From assembly GCF_963860125.1 (NCBI RefSeq), contig NZ_CAWLFA010000001.1, positions 1,798,001-1,862,000 of the forward strand: a stretch of DNA of 64,000 nt, in the 5' to 3' direction. Below, in pieces: positions 25,332-34,686 of this stretch. Within the stretch, counting starts at the first letter, position 1; each line of letters starts with the position of its first letter. The notes under the pieces were generated by a model, which did not search any database, was not told the DNA's origin, and was given only the letters and a program-made list of their open reading frames with translations. This DNA comes from Picosynechococcus sp. PCC 7002. GTDB lineage: Bacteria; Cyanobacteriota; Cyanobacteriia; Cyanobacteriales; MRBY01. Both the position numbers and the translations under genes were made by a program.

Positions 25332-27617
25332 TTAGACCGGAATTTTTTCGAGGGTGGCTTGGATAACGGTGAGGGGAGCCTGGGCAAAATACTGCCTTTG
25401 AAATTGCTCTTCGAGGATCGCCTGTTTAAATTGGGCAAAGGCTTCTGGATCAGGAGTGACGGTCGTCTGCTGAAAACGCACTTGTTCGCCTTGAATTTCA
25501 GCGACAAAGCCGACATTCTTTAAAGCCTTTAGACCGAAATCTAAGGGGCGATCGCCGCAATGGAGTTTTGCTTTCAGGTCAGCCAGGGAAACCGTTTGAT
25601 CCTGGGCCAGTACATATTTCGCAATGCCAATCAGCGTTTTAAAACACTGCTCCGGAGTACGGGAAGTTGGGGAAGCATAGTGGAGGGCCAAGGGTTTTCC
25701 CGTGGCGATCGCCTGCTGATAATTCCCATAAAGTTCCTGCCAAGTGACAGGGCAATCCTTTTGCAACACATACTGATCCAAAGCTTCCTGGGGGAGAGAC
25801 TGATGGCGAAAATCGAGTAATGTTTGTGGGGCCGATTCTGCGGCGATCTTTGCGGTCGGGGCCACAGCCAAGAGACGCACAAAATATTGATCCTGAGTCT
25901 GGGCCTCTTTGCGGTCTAGCTCAACTACCACGTCCAACCCGGCCCCCTGGGTTAAATCGTCGGGATGGCCGCCCCACCAAATGCCACTAATTTGATCCGT
26001 TTCATCCCAAAGTTCAAAGTTTGTTTTGAAATAATTCAGTTTGCGATTAAATTTGTCCCGCAATTTGCTAAACCCAGTCACCGTCAGACCACAGTCTTTG
26101 ATCAATAATTTTGGTTTTGGATTCCCCATCCCAAAGGGTTCTAGGCATTCTAAAGATTGAAATAATGATTCCCCCAGGTCGGCGATCGCCACCACAAGAT
26201 CAATGGTGATTTCTCCCTGGTGCGTTTCAATGGAACTCCCCCACTGTTGCCGGGCCTGCTGATTAATGGCTGTTTTAAACATCGCCAAATTTTCGGGCCG
26301 CACACTCAAACCCGCCGCAAAGGGATGCCCGCCAAAGCGATGCAGTAGATGGCCTTGGGCTTGTACCAAATCATACAAATCGATGCCGTGGGCGGAACGG
26401 GCGGATCCTTTCCAGAGGTCTTGCTCCGGATCGTAGGTTAAAAGAATGGTCGGGCGGCCAAAAGTTTGGGCAATTTGACTCGCTACCAATCCCAGCACGC
26501 CCCCCTGCCACTGGGCATCACACAGCACTAAAACGCTCGTGGTCGATAAATCTAGGGTTTCGATCTGGGCCTTGGCCTGCTGGACGACCTTTTGTTGAAT
26601 CTCTTTACGACGGGCATTGGCGAGTTCCGTCTGTTGAGCGAGGTAACCACAGCGGCCCCGTTCACGACTGGTGAGCAGTTCCACACAAAAGCTTGCGTCG
26701 CCGTAGATGCGACTGACGGCATTAATTCGTGGCCCGATGCCAAAGGAAATATCGGTTGGGCGATCGCCGGTTTTATGGCAATTGTCGAGGAGCGCTTTAA
26801 TGCCTGGATGGACGACAGTCTTCGGGTTTGTTTGTTTTTGCAGGGCTTGGATCCCCACCTGGGCCAGATAACGGCAATCTCCTTTGAGGGCCACTAAATC
26901 TGCAATTAAACCAATCGCCACGAGGTCTAAGAGATCGGTAACGGGCGGCCTCGTCGGATCCGGTAGAGTTTCCGATAACGCCTCAACTAATTTATAGGCC
27001 ACGGCAACCCCAGACAGATGAAATAGGGGATGATTTTCAGCAAAATAACGGGGATTAATAATCGATAAAACGTCGGGTCTGGTTTCCGGTAAAGTGTGAT
27101 GATCGGTAATAATCAGGTCAATATCAAGGCTTTTTGCGTGGGCAATTTCTGTCAAGTTTGTGCTACCAGTATCGCAGATGATAATTAAACTTGCGCCCCA
27201 AGTTTTCAGGCGGTCAATGCCTGGATTATTTAAGCCGTGGGATTCCGTTAAACGATTGGGAATGTAATAGATTAATTGGGTTTCTTGGGAAAAAAATTGC
27301 CCTAATCCTTCCCATAAAACACTCGTCGCGGTGACGCCATCGGCATCAAAGTCTCCCCAGATGGCCACCTTTTCACCCCGTTCTTTCGCTTGTATCAAGC
27401 GGTGAATCGCCCGTTTCATTTCTTGGCCAAAGGCAAAGGCAGAAGTTGGCGCGTAAGCCTCTGGGTTGAGGAAGCCAGCTAAGGTATTTTCATCATTAAA
27501 GCCCCGTTGCCATAGGAGTTGGGCTAAATGGCGATCGCCTTTGCCATCGGTCAGGATTTCGACCCGCCGAATAAAAGAGTCCGGCACCTCTGGTGTTGCT
27601 AAAACCTGCCAATTCAC
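25332..27617 (-). CDS. recJ: single-stranded-DNA exonuclease RecJ
   Basis: This 761-residue DHH-family 5'-3' ssDNA exonuclease functions in recombination and repair. The catalytic motifs are present: GDFDADGVTATSVLWE (motif I, around residue 75), CDTGSTN, IITDHHTLPE (DHH) and the DHHA1 part with RFGGHPFAAGLSV. It is longer than E. coli RecJ (577 residues) because of a C-terminal extension of about 180 residues, where I see a winged-helix-like stretch, consistent with the longer cyanobacterial and Gram-positive forms. Confidence 0.93.
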   Translation of the reverse strand: MNWQVLATPEVPDSFIRRVEILTDGKGDRHLAQLLWQRGFNDENTLAGFLNPEAYAPTSAFAFGQEMKRAIHRLIQAKERGEKVAIWGDFDADGVTATSVLWEGLGQFFSQETQLIYYIPNRLTESHGLNNPGIDRLKTWGASLIIICDTGSTNLTEIAHAKSLDIDLIITDHHTLPETRPDVLSIINPRYFAENHPLFHLSGVAVAYKLVEALSETLPDPTRPPVTDLLDLVAIGLIADLVALKGDCRYLAQVGIQALQKQTNPKTVVHPGIKALLDNCHKTGDRPTDISFGIGPRINAVSRIYGDASFCVELLTSRERGRCGYLAQQTELANARRKEIQQKVVQQAKAQIETLDLSTTSVLVLCDAQWQGGVLGLVASQIAQTFGRPTILLTYDPEQDLWKGSARSAHGIDLYDLVQAQGHLLHRFGGHPFAAGLSVRPENLAMFKTAINQQARQQWGSSIETHQGEITIDLVVAIADLGESLFQSLECLEPFGMGNPKPKLLIKDCGLTVTGFSKLRDKFNRKLNYFKTNFELWDETDQISGIWWGGHPDDLTQGAGLDVVVELDRKEAQTQDQYFVRLLAVAPTAKIAAESAPQTLLDFRHQSLPQEALDQYVLQKDCPVTWQELYGNYQQAIATGKPLALHYASPTSRTPEQCFKTLIGIAKYVLAQDQTVSLADLKAKLHCGDRPLDFGLKALKNVGFVAEIQGEQVRFQQTTVTPDPEAFAQFKQAILEEQFQRQYFAQAPLTVIQATLEKIPV

Positions 27618-27688
27618 TTTAATGCTTTTTCCTCTGGGTTTTTAATGGCTTGACTGTTAGATTTTGCTCAATAGCCAATTACGGTAAA

Positions 27689-27694
27689 ATTATA
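27689..27694 (-). promoter_or_regulatory. candidate recJ promoter -10 element
   Basis: A perfect TATAAT on the minus strand lies about 72 bp upstream of the recJ ATG in an AT-rich gap. No good -35 hexamer occurs 17 bases upstream (GCGAAG), so this may be an extended or activator-dependent promoter or a chance match. Confidence 0.3.
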
Positions 27695-27730
27695 GAAATA
27701 TAATTTCCAAGCTTCGCTTAGATTGATTTT

Positions 27731-28402
27731 TTATAATTGAGCGATCGCCTCCTGGGCCTGCCAAGAAAACTGGTCGGCACGGCGAAACATTTCCTGGCCA
27801 CTGTGGAGGTATTCTTCATTGTAATTGAGGGTAAACCATTCCAATTGCTCTAGCCCGTCACCCAGATGATTTAAGCAATAATATAAATCCCGTGCGGCCC
27901 GCGCCACATTAGTTGGATTTGGCAACGATTGAAATAATTTTTGGGCCTGGTCTAAAATGGCTTGGCAATCTTCTAAATAGGTTTGGAACGTTGCCATCAG
28001 ATCATCATCAAAGGGGTCGGCTGCCAACTCATCAATTTGAGCTTCTAGGGGCTTAATAATCTTTAAAATTGCCTGGTTTAACGGTCGATAAATGTGCTGT
28101 AACCAGACATCTAAATCCGTTTCCATGGTTTGGCGGGGGCGCACCGTTGTCCCCTGGGCCGAGCGAATTCCGCGATAGTTTGCCGCATCCCGACTGAGAT
28201 CATACTGCTTGCGCTGGTGGGCATCCCCCAAGATTTCGTAGGCATGGTTTAGGGCCACAATGCGATCGCCGTTGGCGGTTTGACTTTTATCGCAGGTGTC
28301 TGGGTGAAACTGCTTCGCGAGGCGACGATAGGCGTTTTTGATCTCCTGCTGGGTGGCCTTCGGAGAAATGTTGAGCACTTTGTAATAATCTGGCGTTGTC
28401 AT
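27731..28402 (-). CDS. J-domain (DnaJ-like) protein
   Basis: A 223-residue protein with an N-terminal J-domain (residues 4-70: DYYKVLNISPKATQQEIKNAYRR split, then FHPDTCDK with the HPD tripeptide that stimulates Hsp70). The remaining 150 residues are helical with no glycine-rich or zinc-finger part. It is therefore a class C (type III) co-chaperone rather than DnaJ itself. It is upstream of recJ on the same strand with a 113-bp gap. Confidence 0.88.
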   Translation of the reverse strand: MTTPDYYKVLNISPKATQQEIKNAYRRLAKQFHPDTCDKSQTANGDRIVALNHAYEILGDAHQRKQYDLSRDAANYRGIRSAQGTTVRPRQTMETDLDVWLQHIYRPLNQAILKIIKPLEAQIDELAADPFDDDLMATFQTYLEDCQAILDQAQKLFQSLPNPTNVARAARDLYYCLNHLGDGLEQLEWFTLNYNEEYLHSGQEMFRRADQFSWQAQEAIAQL

Positions 28403-28546
28403 ACTCCGAAATTCGCTGAAAATTGCGAGAAATTGCGGCGAGATTACGAGCTATGCTAACCGAAATTGGCGGCTGTTTCAGGCGTTTTTTAAATTTTTGT
28501 GACCCCTAAATGTGGGTAAGCTAAGGTTGAAAATTTGAGGAATGCG

Positions 28547-29803
28547 ATGAATTTAGATGTGATTGTCGAGTTGGCGATCGCCTTAGCCTTGGGGGTGATT
28601 ATTGGCCTAGAACGGGGCTGGCGCAACCGGGCCGACGATGAGGGTTACGGCGATAGCGGCCTCCGCAATTTTTCAATTTGTGGCTTACTAGGGGGAATTG
28701 CCGCTTTACTGGCGCAAAGTTGGGGATTTGGTATTCTTGTCGGCATTTTCCTCGGTTTAGCGGGTTTGGTGGCCACCTCCTACGTTTTAACCGCGAAAAA
28801 ATCCGGTGATTATGGCAGCACGACAGAATTGGCCTTAATGATCACCTTTTGTCTGGGAGCCTTGGCCTTGAGTGGCTTTACCCAAGAGGCGATCGCCGTG
28901 GCGGTGGTGGTGGCCTGGATCCTAGGGGCAAAACCGGAACTCACAAAAACCCTCAATTGGCTCCAGCGCCAGGAATTAATTGCAACTCTCCAACTACTGC
29001 TGATTGCGGTGGTCGTGTTACCCCTTCTGCCCAACCAAGCCATGGGGCCATGGAATGCTCTTAATCCACGGGCGATCGGTTGGCTAGTGTTGTTAATTGC
29101 AGGCATTTCCTACATTGGTTACTTTGCGATTCGCATTTTAGGTAGTCAAGTCGGGCTGATGTTAACGGGCTTTTTTGGGGGGATTGCTTCCTCCACTGCC
29201 TTGACGGTTTCCTTTTCTCGCATGGCCAAACAACAACCCAGCGAAACCATTTCCCTTGCGGCTGGCATTGTCCTTGCCAATGGCATTATGGCCCCTCGTT
29301 TGTTGTTGGTGATTGCTGTAGTCAGTCAAACTCTGGCCTACAAGTTGGCGGCTCCTTTATTAATTTTGGGTTTGATTCCTGTGATTGCCGCAGTGGCGAT
29401 CGCCCGTTGGAAAACCCAACCCCAGGACAGACCCGCCGCCGAAGTGAGCGTGAATAATCCCGTTGAACTCGGTTCCGCAATTCAATACACCGCTCTCCTG
29501 GTGGTTTTATCCCTGTTGGTGCGGTGGGCCCAGGAAGAATTTGGTGAACAGGGGATTTATCTCCTCTCTGCCCTGTCTGGCTTTGCCGATGTCGATGCCG
29601 TGAGTTTATCCCTCGCCAACGCGGTACAAGACGACCTTCCCGAAAAAGTTGCCATGTATGGTATTTGGTTAGCCGTAACAGCCAACACCCTTGTCAAAGT
29701 CGGCTTTACTCGGACGATTGGGAATCCCAAACTCGCCTATTGGTGCGGCAGCATTATGTTGAGTGGTTTAATTGCCGGTTTTTTGGTATTGTTAGCAGTC
29801 TGA
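28547..29803 (+). CDS. MgtC/SapB and DUF4010 membrane protein
   Basis: This 418-residue polytopic protein has an N-terminal MgtC/SapB-like segment (ALALGVIIGLERGWRNR; the LERxxR motif is typical). The rest is a DUF4010 domain of many helices, including GISYIGYFAIRILG and GLMLTGFFGGIASSTALTVS. Transport function is suspected for the family but not shown. ATG 28547 (MNLDVIVEL) follows TTGAGGAATGCG with GAGG; a TTG at 28535 is less likely. Confidence 0.87.
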   Translation: MNLDVIVELAIALALGVIIGLERGWRNRADDEGYGDSGLRNFSICGLLGGIAALLAQSWGFGILVGIFLGLAGLVATSYVLTAKKSGDYGSTTELALMITFCLGALALSGFTQEAIAVAVVVAWILGAKPELTKTLNWLQRQELIATLQLLLIAVVVLPLLPNQAMGPWNALNPRAIGWLVLLIAGISYIGYFAIRILGSQVGLMLTGFFGGIASSTALTVSFSRMAKQQPSETISLAAGIVLANGIMAPRLLLVIAVVSQTLAYKLAAPLLILGLIPVIAAVAIARWKTQPQDRPAAEVSVNNPVELGSAIQYTALLVVLSLLVRWAQEEFGEQGIYLLSALSGFADVDAVSLSLANAVQDDLPEKVAMYGIWLAVTANTLVKVGFTRTIGNPKLAYWCGSIMLSGLIAGFLVLLAV

Positions 29804-30149
29804 GTGAAATATTTTTTCCCATCAAGATTCACGAGCCTTTTGAATACCCCCTTTGGAGGTGGTGTACGGGACTTTAACTAAAGAATCAGCTTTATTGGCT
29901 GATAAACCTCGAAAAAAACGACACTGACTACCATGTTTTGATCCGGTGTTGCCTTTCCTTAAGTGGCTTTCGATTAAGCTCATTTTTCTGAATGCCTCAC
30001 AAGACAAACCTTGCAACTCCCCCCAAAAAGATCCTAAGATCGTATATCTGGCAGTTTGCCAAATGTTTTTCGAGGAAATGACGTAAAAAATCATTTGCCC
30101 GGCTCCATCTATTTCAATTAATAACATCACCAACAAAGGAGGATACCCT
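29804..30149. other. leader region of rpsU
   Basis: This 346-bp stretch has no gene. It holds a simple hairpin at 29885-29903 (ATCAGC, loop TTTATTG, GCTGAT) without a T-run. AAGGAGGATACCCT ends the region as the rpsU ribosome binding site. The rpsU promoter should lie here. A 104-residue frame on the opposite strand lacks a credible start and composition. Confidence 0.4.
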
Positions 30150-30326
30150 ATGACCCAAGTGGTTGTTGGACAAAACGAAAATATCGAATCTGCATTACGT
30201 CGCTTTAAGCGTCAAGTTTCTAAAGCTGGTATTTTTGCTGATATCAAACGTCGTCGTCACTTTGAAACGCCCATCGAGAAGCGTAAGCGTAAGGCTGTGG
30301 CCCGTCGGAAGAAGCGTTTCCGCTAA
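30150..30326 (+). CDS. rpsU: 30S ribosomal protein S21
   Basis: A 58-residue basic protein starting MTQVVVGQNENIESALRRFK and ending with the Arg/Lys-rich tail KRKRKAVARRKKRFR, diagnostic of ribosomal protein S21, which assists mRNA binding on the small subunit. A strong Shine-Dalgarno AAGGAGG lies 8 bases before ATG. It is a single-gene unit closed by a strong terminator 60 bp downstream. Length is usual for the family. Confidence 0.97.
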   Translation: MTQVVVGQNENIESALRRFKRQVSKAGIFADIKRRRHFETPIEKRKRKAVARRKKRFR

Positions 30327-30387
30327 AGAATTTCTGTCTTGGTTATTGAATCTTGATGTTCGGAAATATCACGAATAAGTAGGAAGA

Positions 30388-30421
30388 TTAGGGGGATCAT
30401 TGCGATTCTCCTAATTTTTTT
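30388..30421 (+). terminator. Rho-independent terminator of rpsU
   Basis: An 11-bp stem with three G-T pairs (TTAGGGGGATC and GATTCTCCTAA) encloses the loop ATTGC and is followed by seven T residues. Confidence 0.9.
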
Positions 30422-30468
30422 AGGAGGGAAATATCGTTCTGGCTAGACTGAGGGCAAGGAAAGGCAAC

Positions 30469-31575
30469 ATGATCCGCATTTATACACAACAGACCCAGGG
30501 CCAGGCTTGGCTCAGTAACCACCAGCAAAAATCGGTCGTTTTCGCCTGTGGGTTGGGCTTTACAGATACGGCTTTAATTCCGAACATTTCCGCTGCCGGG
30601 GCCACCCCAGAGGCGCGCAAATATACAGCGATCGCCGATGCAGAATGTATTTGCCATGGTTTCCGAGAAAAAGCCATTTATCCCTTACCACCGTTAATTG
30701 TCGGGGCGTCGCCGGCGATTTTATCCCGTGCTATTTTGTCGCATTATCAAATTCCTGCCTATTTATTTGACACGGGCTTATGGCTTAAACCAGACAAAAA
30801 TGCCGTGGATTGTATTGATGTCAGTGGTCAAAAAGCAAGGTGTGTTTCGACAGGAAAGGCCCTCGAATTTTCAACGGTGAACAAACTTTTCGAGCAGGGT
30901 TTAACCTGGGGCGAAACATTAGCAACCCAATATCTCAATCATTTGTTCGTGTTGGGAGAATGTGTGGTCGCAGGCACCACAACGGCATTGGGGGTGTTAA
31001 CAGGATTAGGTTATGACGCCAACCAGAAAGTGAATAGCAGTTATATCGAATGTAACCACGATTTAAAGTGGCAAATTGTGCAAACAGGTTTAAAAAAAGC
31101 GAATTTAAACCCAAACCCTGATCCTTTTGCAGTAGTGGCGGCAGTGGGCGATCCGATGCAGATTTTCGTCGCTGGCATGGCGATCGCCTTAAGCAGGACT
31201 CAAGGAGTTTTGCTCGCAGGGGGAACACAAATGTTAGCGGTGTATGCCTTGATGGAACGGATTTGTAAGTACCATTCGCTTGATTTTGATCCGAAAAATA
31301 TTGCGGTGGGAACGACACGCTGGGTCGCAGAAGATCCGACGGGGGACACGGTGGGTTTGGCCGAGTTAATTGGTGAAGTGCCTTTATTAGCGACGCAACT
31401 CAGTTTTCAAACTTCTCAATATTCACAACTGCAATCCTACGAACAGGGTTACGTCAAAGAAGGAGTCGGTGCGGGAGGATTGGCGATCGCCGCCCATTTG
31501 GCCTATGGTGCGACCCAGGCAGAATTGTTAGCGATGATTGAACGTACCATTGTCCCCTACCTCGCGGCAAATTAA
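30469..31575 (+). CDS. CobT-like phosphoribosyltransferase family protein (UPF0284)
   Basis: A 368-residue protein of the cyanobacterial/archaeal family related to nicotinate-nucleotide-dimethylbenzimidazole phosphoribosyltransferase (TIGR00303/UPF0284). Conserved elements include LPPLIVGASPAILSRA, VVAGTTTALGVLTGLGYDA, VGDPMQIFVAGMA and VLLAGGTQMLAVYALM. Its role in the lower ligand of cobamides is unproven. In cyanobacteria, which make pseudocobalamin, it may act with adenine instead of dimethylbenzimidazole. It is monocistronic between rpsU and flv1. Confidence 0.87.
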   Translation: MIRIYTQQTQGQAWLSNHQQKSVVFACGLGFTDTALIPNISAAGATPEARKYTAIADAECICHGFREKAIYPLPPLIVGASPAILSRAILSHYQIPAYLFDTGLWLKPDKNAVDCIDVSGQKARCVSTGKALEFSTVNKLFEQGLTWGETLATQYLNHLFVLGECVVAGTTTALGVLTGLGYDANQKVNSSYIECNHDLKWQIVQTGLKKANLNPNPDPFAVVAAVGDPMQIFVAGMAIALSRTQGVLLAGGTQMLAVYALMERICKYHSLDFDPKNIAVGTTRWVAEDPTGDTVGLAELIGEVPLLATQLSFQTSQYSQLQSYEQGYVKEGVGAGGLAIAAHLAYGATQAELLAMIERTIVPYLAAN

Positions 31576-31697
31576 GGGATTAGGGCATTGAGTTTGCCAA
31601 TTGGGGCGATAAATTTTACGCATTGTCACCGAATGGCGATCGCCCGCCGAAGTTTGCGATACTGGGATTCGAAGCACATTTTGATCCCCAAAATTTT

Positions 31698-33428
31698 ATG
31701 GCCGTTGCAACACCCCCCAGAGATATCCAACCCTATTTGGTGAGTGATGACGTTCTGCTGCTGCGATCGCGCACCTGGGATCGCCTCAAATTCGAGATTG
31801 AATACGGCCTACAAAAGGGGACAACGGCCAATAGCTACCTGATCACTGGGGAAAAAACGGCATTGCTTGATCCCCCTGGGGAATCTTTTTCCGAGCTATT
31901 TTTAACAGAAATCCAAAACCGCACAGACCTAAGCCAACTAGATTACATTATCCTCGGCCATACCAACCCCAACCGCTGTTTTACCCTCAAGGCACTGCTC
32001 AAACTTGCGCCCCAGGTGACGTTGGTTTGTTCTAACCCAGCGGCGATCGCCCTTAAGGATTTACTCAAGGATGAAACTCCCAAGGTACAGATCGTTAAAA
32101 GTGGTGACACCCTCGATTTGGGCAAAAGCCATGGGCTGGAATTTATCCCGACGCCGACTCCCCGTTTTCCCGGTCACCTCTGCACCTACGACCCCCAAGA
32201 GGAAATTCTCTTTACGGATAAATTTTTTGGCGCCCACGTTTGCGGCAATCAAGTTTTTGACGAAGGCTGGCAATTTTACGACGAAGACCGCCGCTATTAT
32301 TTCGACTGTGTGATGGCCAGTTCCATCCGCCAAACTCTCGCTGGCTTGAACAAAATTGAAGACATCCCTGCGAAAATCTATGCCCCTGGCCATGGTCCCC
32401 TAATCCGCTACAGCCGCCAGGAACTATTCAATAACTACCGCCACTGGATCGAAAAACAGAAAAACGAACTGTCCGTTGCCCTCATTTACGCCTCGGCCTA
32501 CGGCAATACGGCTACTGTCGCCCAGGCGATCGCCCATGGCATTTCCAAAGCGGGGGTGATGGTCGAAACCTTTAATGCTGAACACGCTGACCCAGAGGAA
32601 ATTAAAGGGGCCATTTCCCGGTGTAGTGGCTTTGTGATGGGTTCCCCGACCCTCGGCGGCCATGCCCCGACCCAGATCCAAACGGCCCTAGGAATCGTTC
32701 TAAACAATGCCGACAAAAATAAACTGGCTGGGGTCTTTGGTTCCTTTGGTTGGAGTGGTGAGGCAATTGATCTCCTCGAAGGCAAATTTAAAGATGCGGG
32801 CTACCAAATGGGCTTCGAGCCAATCCGCGTCAAATTTAAACCTACGGCAGTGACCCTAAAAACCTGCGAAGAAACAGGGACAGACTTTGCCCAGGCGATT
32901 AAAAAAGCGGCTAAACGGCGGCAACCGAAACAAAATGTGGCTTCCACATCCCAATCAGACAACCTGGAACAAGCCCTGGGCCGGATTGTCGGTTCCCTTT
33001 GTATCGTTACGACCCAACAGGACAACCTTTCTGGGGCAATGCTGGCTTCCTGGGTCTCCCAAGCAACATTCAATCCCCCTGGCTTTACGGTAGCGGTGGC
33101 TAAGGAACGGGCGATCGAATCTCTCCTCCACAAGGGCACTAATTTCGTGATTAATGTCCTCCAGGAGGGGAACCATTTAGGGCTAATGAAACATTTCCTC
33201 AAACCCTTTGCCCCTGGGGAAGATCGTTTTGCCGGGGTGGCAACGGAAACGGCGGACAATGGCTGCCAGATCCTCACCGATGCCCTCGCCTATCTCGAAT
33301 GTACTGTGGCGAATCGGCTCGAATGTGGTGACCATTGGGTGATCTATGCGACCACCGACAAGGGGCAAGTGCTGCAAAATAACGGCATGACCGCCGTCCA
33401 CCACCGCAAATCAGGCACCCACTATTAA
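31698..33428 (+). CDS. flv1: flavodiiron protein, Flv1 type
   Basis: A 576-residue protein with a metallo-beta-lactamase-like domain, a flavodoxin domain (ALIYASAYGNTATVAQAIA) and a C-terminal NAD(P)H:flavin reductase-like domain (IVGSLCIVTTQQDNLSGAM), the three-part plan of cyanobacterial photoreduction flavodiiron proteins. With Flv3 it passes electrons from photosystem I to O2. The canonical iron ligands HxExDH read HTNPNR, and the later Asp is replaced by Lys (FTDKFFGAH), as in Flv1/Flv2 proteins rather than Flv3/Flv4. Start ATG 31698 (MAVATPPRD) is preferred over TTG 31623. Confidence 0.92.
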   Translation: MAVATPPRDIQPYLVSDDVLLLRSRTWDRLKFEIEYGLQKGTTANSYLITGEKTALLDPPGESFSELFLTEIQNRTDLSQLDYIILGHTNPNRCFTLKALLKLAPQVTLVCSNPAAIALKDLLKDETPKVQIVKSGDTLDLGKSHGLEFIPTPTPRFPGHLCTYDPQEEILFTDKFFGAHVCGNQVFDEGWQFYDEDRRYYFDCVMASSIRQTLAGLNKIEDIPAKIYAPGHGPLIRYSRQELFNNYRHWIEKQKNELSVALIYASAYGNTATVAQAIAHGISKAGVMVETFNAEHADPEEIKGAISRCSGFVMGSPTLGGHAPTQIQTALGIVLNNADKNKLAGVFGSFGWSGEAIDLLEGKFKDAGYQMGFEPIRVKFKPTAVTLKTCEETGTDFAQAIKKAAKRRQPKQNVASTSQSDNLEQALGRIVGSLCIVTTQQDNLSGAMLASWVSQATFNPPGFTVAVAKERAIESLLHKGTNFVINVLQEGNHLGLMKHFLKPFAPGEDRFAGVATETADNGCQILTDALAYLECTVANRLECGDHWVIYATTDKGQVLQNNGMTAVHHRKSGTHY

Positions 33429-33492
33429 GGCTGAGGCGATCGCCTTTTAGAATAGGGTTCGGAGAATTTGACCGTCCCTGGAGGAACCTGCC

Positions 33493-34086
33493 ATTTATAC
33501 GCCCCCCCTCGCCCGCTTGATCGAACAGTTCCAGCGCTTACCCGGTATTGGCCCGAAAACCGCCCAACGCCTTGCCCTATACGTCATCAAGCGCCCGGAA
33601 AAGGATGTGGAAGCCTTTGCCCAGGCACTATTGAACGCGAAAAAACAGGTGGGCGTTTGCCAAAAATGTTTCCATCTGTCGGCCACTTCGGTTTGTGATA
33701 TTTGTCGCAATCCCCAACGGGAGCCAGACGTAATTTGTGTGGTGGCGGACTCCAGGGATGTGATCGCCCTCGAAAAAACCCGGGAATATCGGGGAAAATA
33801 TCACGTCCTGGGGGGCGTAATTTCGCCGATGGATGGCATTGGCCCGGAGCAACTGACAATCCAGGCCCTAGTACAACGGGTAAGCGCTGAGAAAACCAAG
33901 GAAGTGATTTTAGCGATCAATCCCAGTGTAGAAGGGGAAACGACGACGTTGTACCTGGCGCAACTGCTGCGACCCTTTACTAAAGTTACCCGCATTGCCT
34001 TTGGCTTGCCCATGGGCGGTGATTTGGAATATGCCGATGAAGTCACTTTGGCCAGGGCCTTAGAAGGTCGCCGGGAACTAGATTAA
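33493..34086 (+). CDS. recR: recombination mediator RecR, likely ATT start
   Basis: RecR loads RecA at gaps together with RecO and RecF. The sequence shows the helix-hairpin-helix LPGIGPKTAQRLA, a C4 zinc finger (CQKC ... CDIC) and a Toprim domain (VICVVADSRDVIALEKT). No ATG or GTG exists in the right place. The homologous N-terminus MYTxPLARLIEQ corresponds to ATT TAT ACG CCC here, and this ATT (33493) follows GGAGG with an 8-base spacing. TTG at 33517 is in frame but has no ribosome binding site and would delete conserved residues. With the ATT start the length is 197 residues, normal for RecR. Confidence 0.93.
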   Translation: MYTPPLARLIEQFQRLPGIGPKTAQRLALYVIKRPEKDVEAFAQALLNAKKQVGVCQKCFHLSATSVCDICRNPQREPDVICVVADSRDVIALEKTREYRGKYHVLGGVISPMDGIGPEQLTIQALVQRVSAEKTKEVILAINPSVEGETTTLYLAQLLRPFTKVTRIAFGLPMGGDLEYADEVTLARALEGRRELD

Positions 34087-34088
34087 CA

Positions 34089-34586
34089 ATGCGCAAAACG
34101 ATCATCGGGGTGATGGGGCCGGGGGGCGGCGCTACTCCAGAAAATTTAACCGCCGCTTACGATCTGGGAAAGGCGATCGCCGAAGCAGGGTGGGTACTGC
34201 TCACCGGGGGCAGGGAGGCTGGGGTGATGGCCGCGGCCAGTCAGGGAGCAAAAGTAGCTGGGGGGTTAACGGTGGGCATTTTGCCGGGAAAGAATCACCA
34301 GGGTTTAGCCGACAGCGTCGATATTGCTATTTGTACAGATTTGGGCCATGGCCGCAATAACGTCAATGTTCTCAGTGCGGATGTGGTGGTGGCAGTGGGC
34401 AGCGGTTTGGGCACCGTCTCAGAAATTGCCCTCGCCCTGAAAAACCATAAGCCCGTCATTCTCTGGCAACCCAGCCCGGCCACCCAAGCCTTTTTTACGG
34501 AACTTGCTCCCGGTCAGTTTTCGGTCGCGAAAGATATTCCAGGGGCGATCGCCCAAATTCAAGCCCTCATGGACAACCCCGCATGA
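34089..34586 (+). CDS. SLOG/LOG-like nucleotide-binding protein (TIGR00725)
   Basis: A 165-residue Rossmann-like protein of the TIGR00725 branch of the LOG/SLOG superfamily. Glycine-rich sites are VMGPGGGATPENL at the N-terminus and LLTGGREAGVMAAASQGA (residues about 38-55). GSGLGTVSEIALALK corresponds to the PGGxGTxxE motif of lysine-decarboxylase-like proteins, with SG for PG. It starts two bases after the recR stop, so the two are likely co-expressed. Ligand unknown. Confidence 0.85.
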   Translation: MRKTIIGVMGPGGGATPENLTAAYDLGKAIAEAGWVLLTGGREAGVMAAASQGAKVAGGLTVGILPGKNHQGLADSVDIAICTDLGHGRNNVNVLSADVVVAVGSGLGTVSEIALALKNHKPVILWQPSPATQAFFTELAPGQFSVAKDIPGAIAQIQALMDNPA

Positions 34587-34686
34587 GCATTCATCTATTC
34601 CTCCAGTCAACAATAAACTAAACATTTCTGTCCCAATTCCTGTTGTATCGTGGACGAAAGTAGCCCTCAATCCGGAGCCTCTGGCG

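Noticed and set aside
29822..30136. 104-residue minus-strand frame upstream of rpsU
   Set aside because: No ribosome binding site or family match; lies in the rpsU leader.
34587..34686. Possible guanidine riboswitch before hypA
   Set aside because: None of the conserved guanidine-I, -II or -III motifs could be recognised. A single ACGA lacks a flanking stem. A covariance search (Infernal) would settle it.
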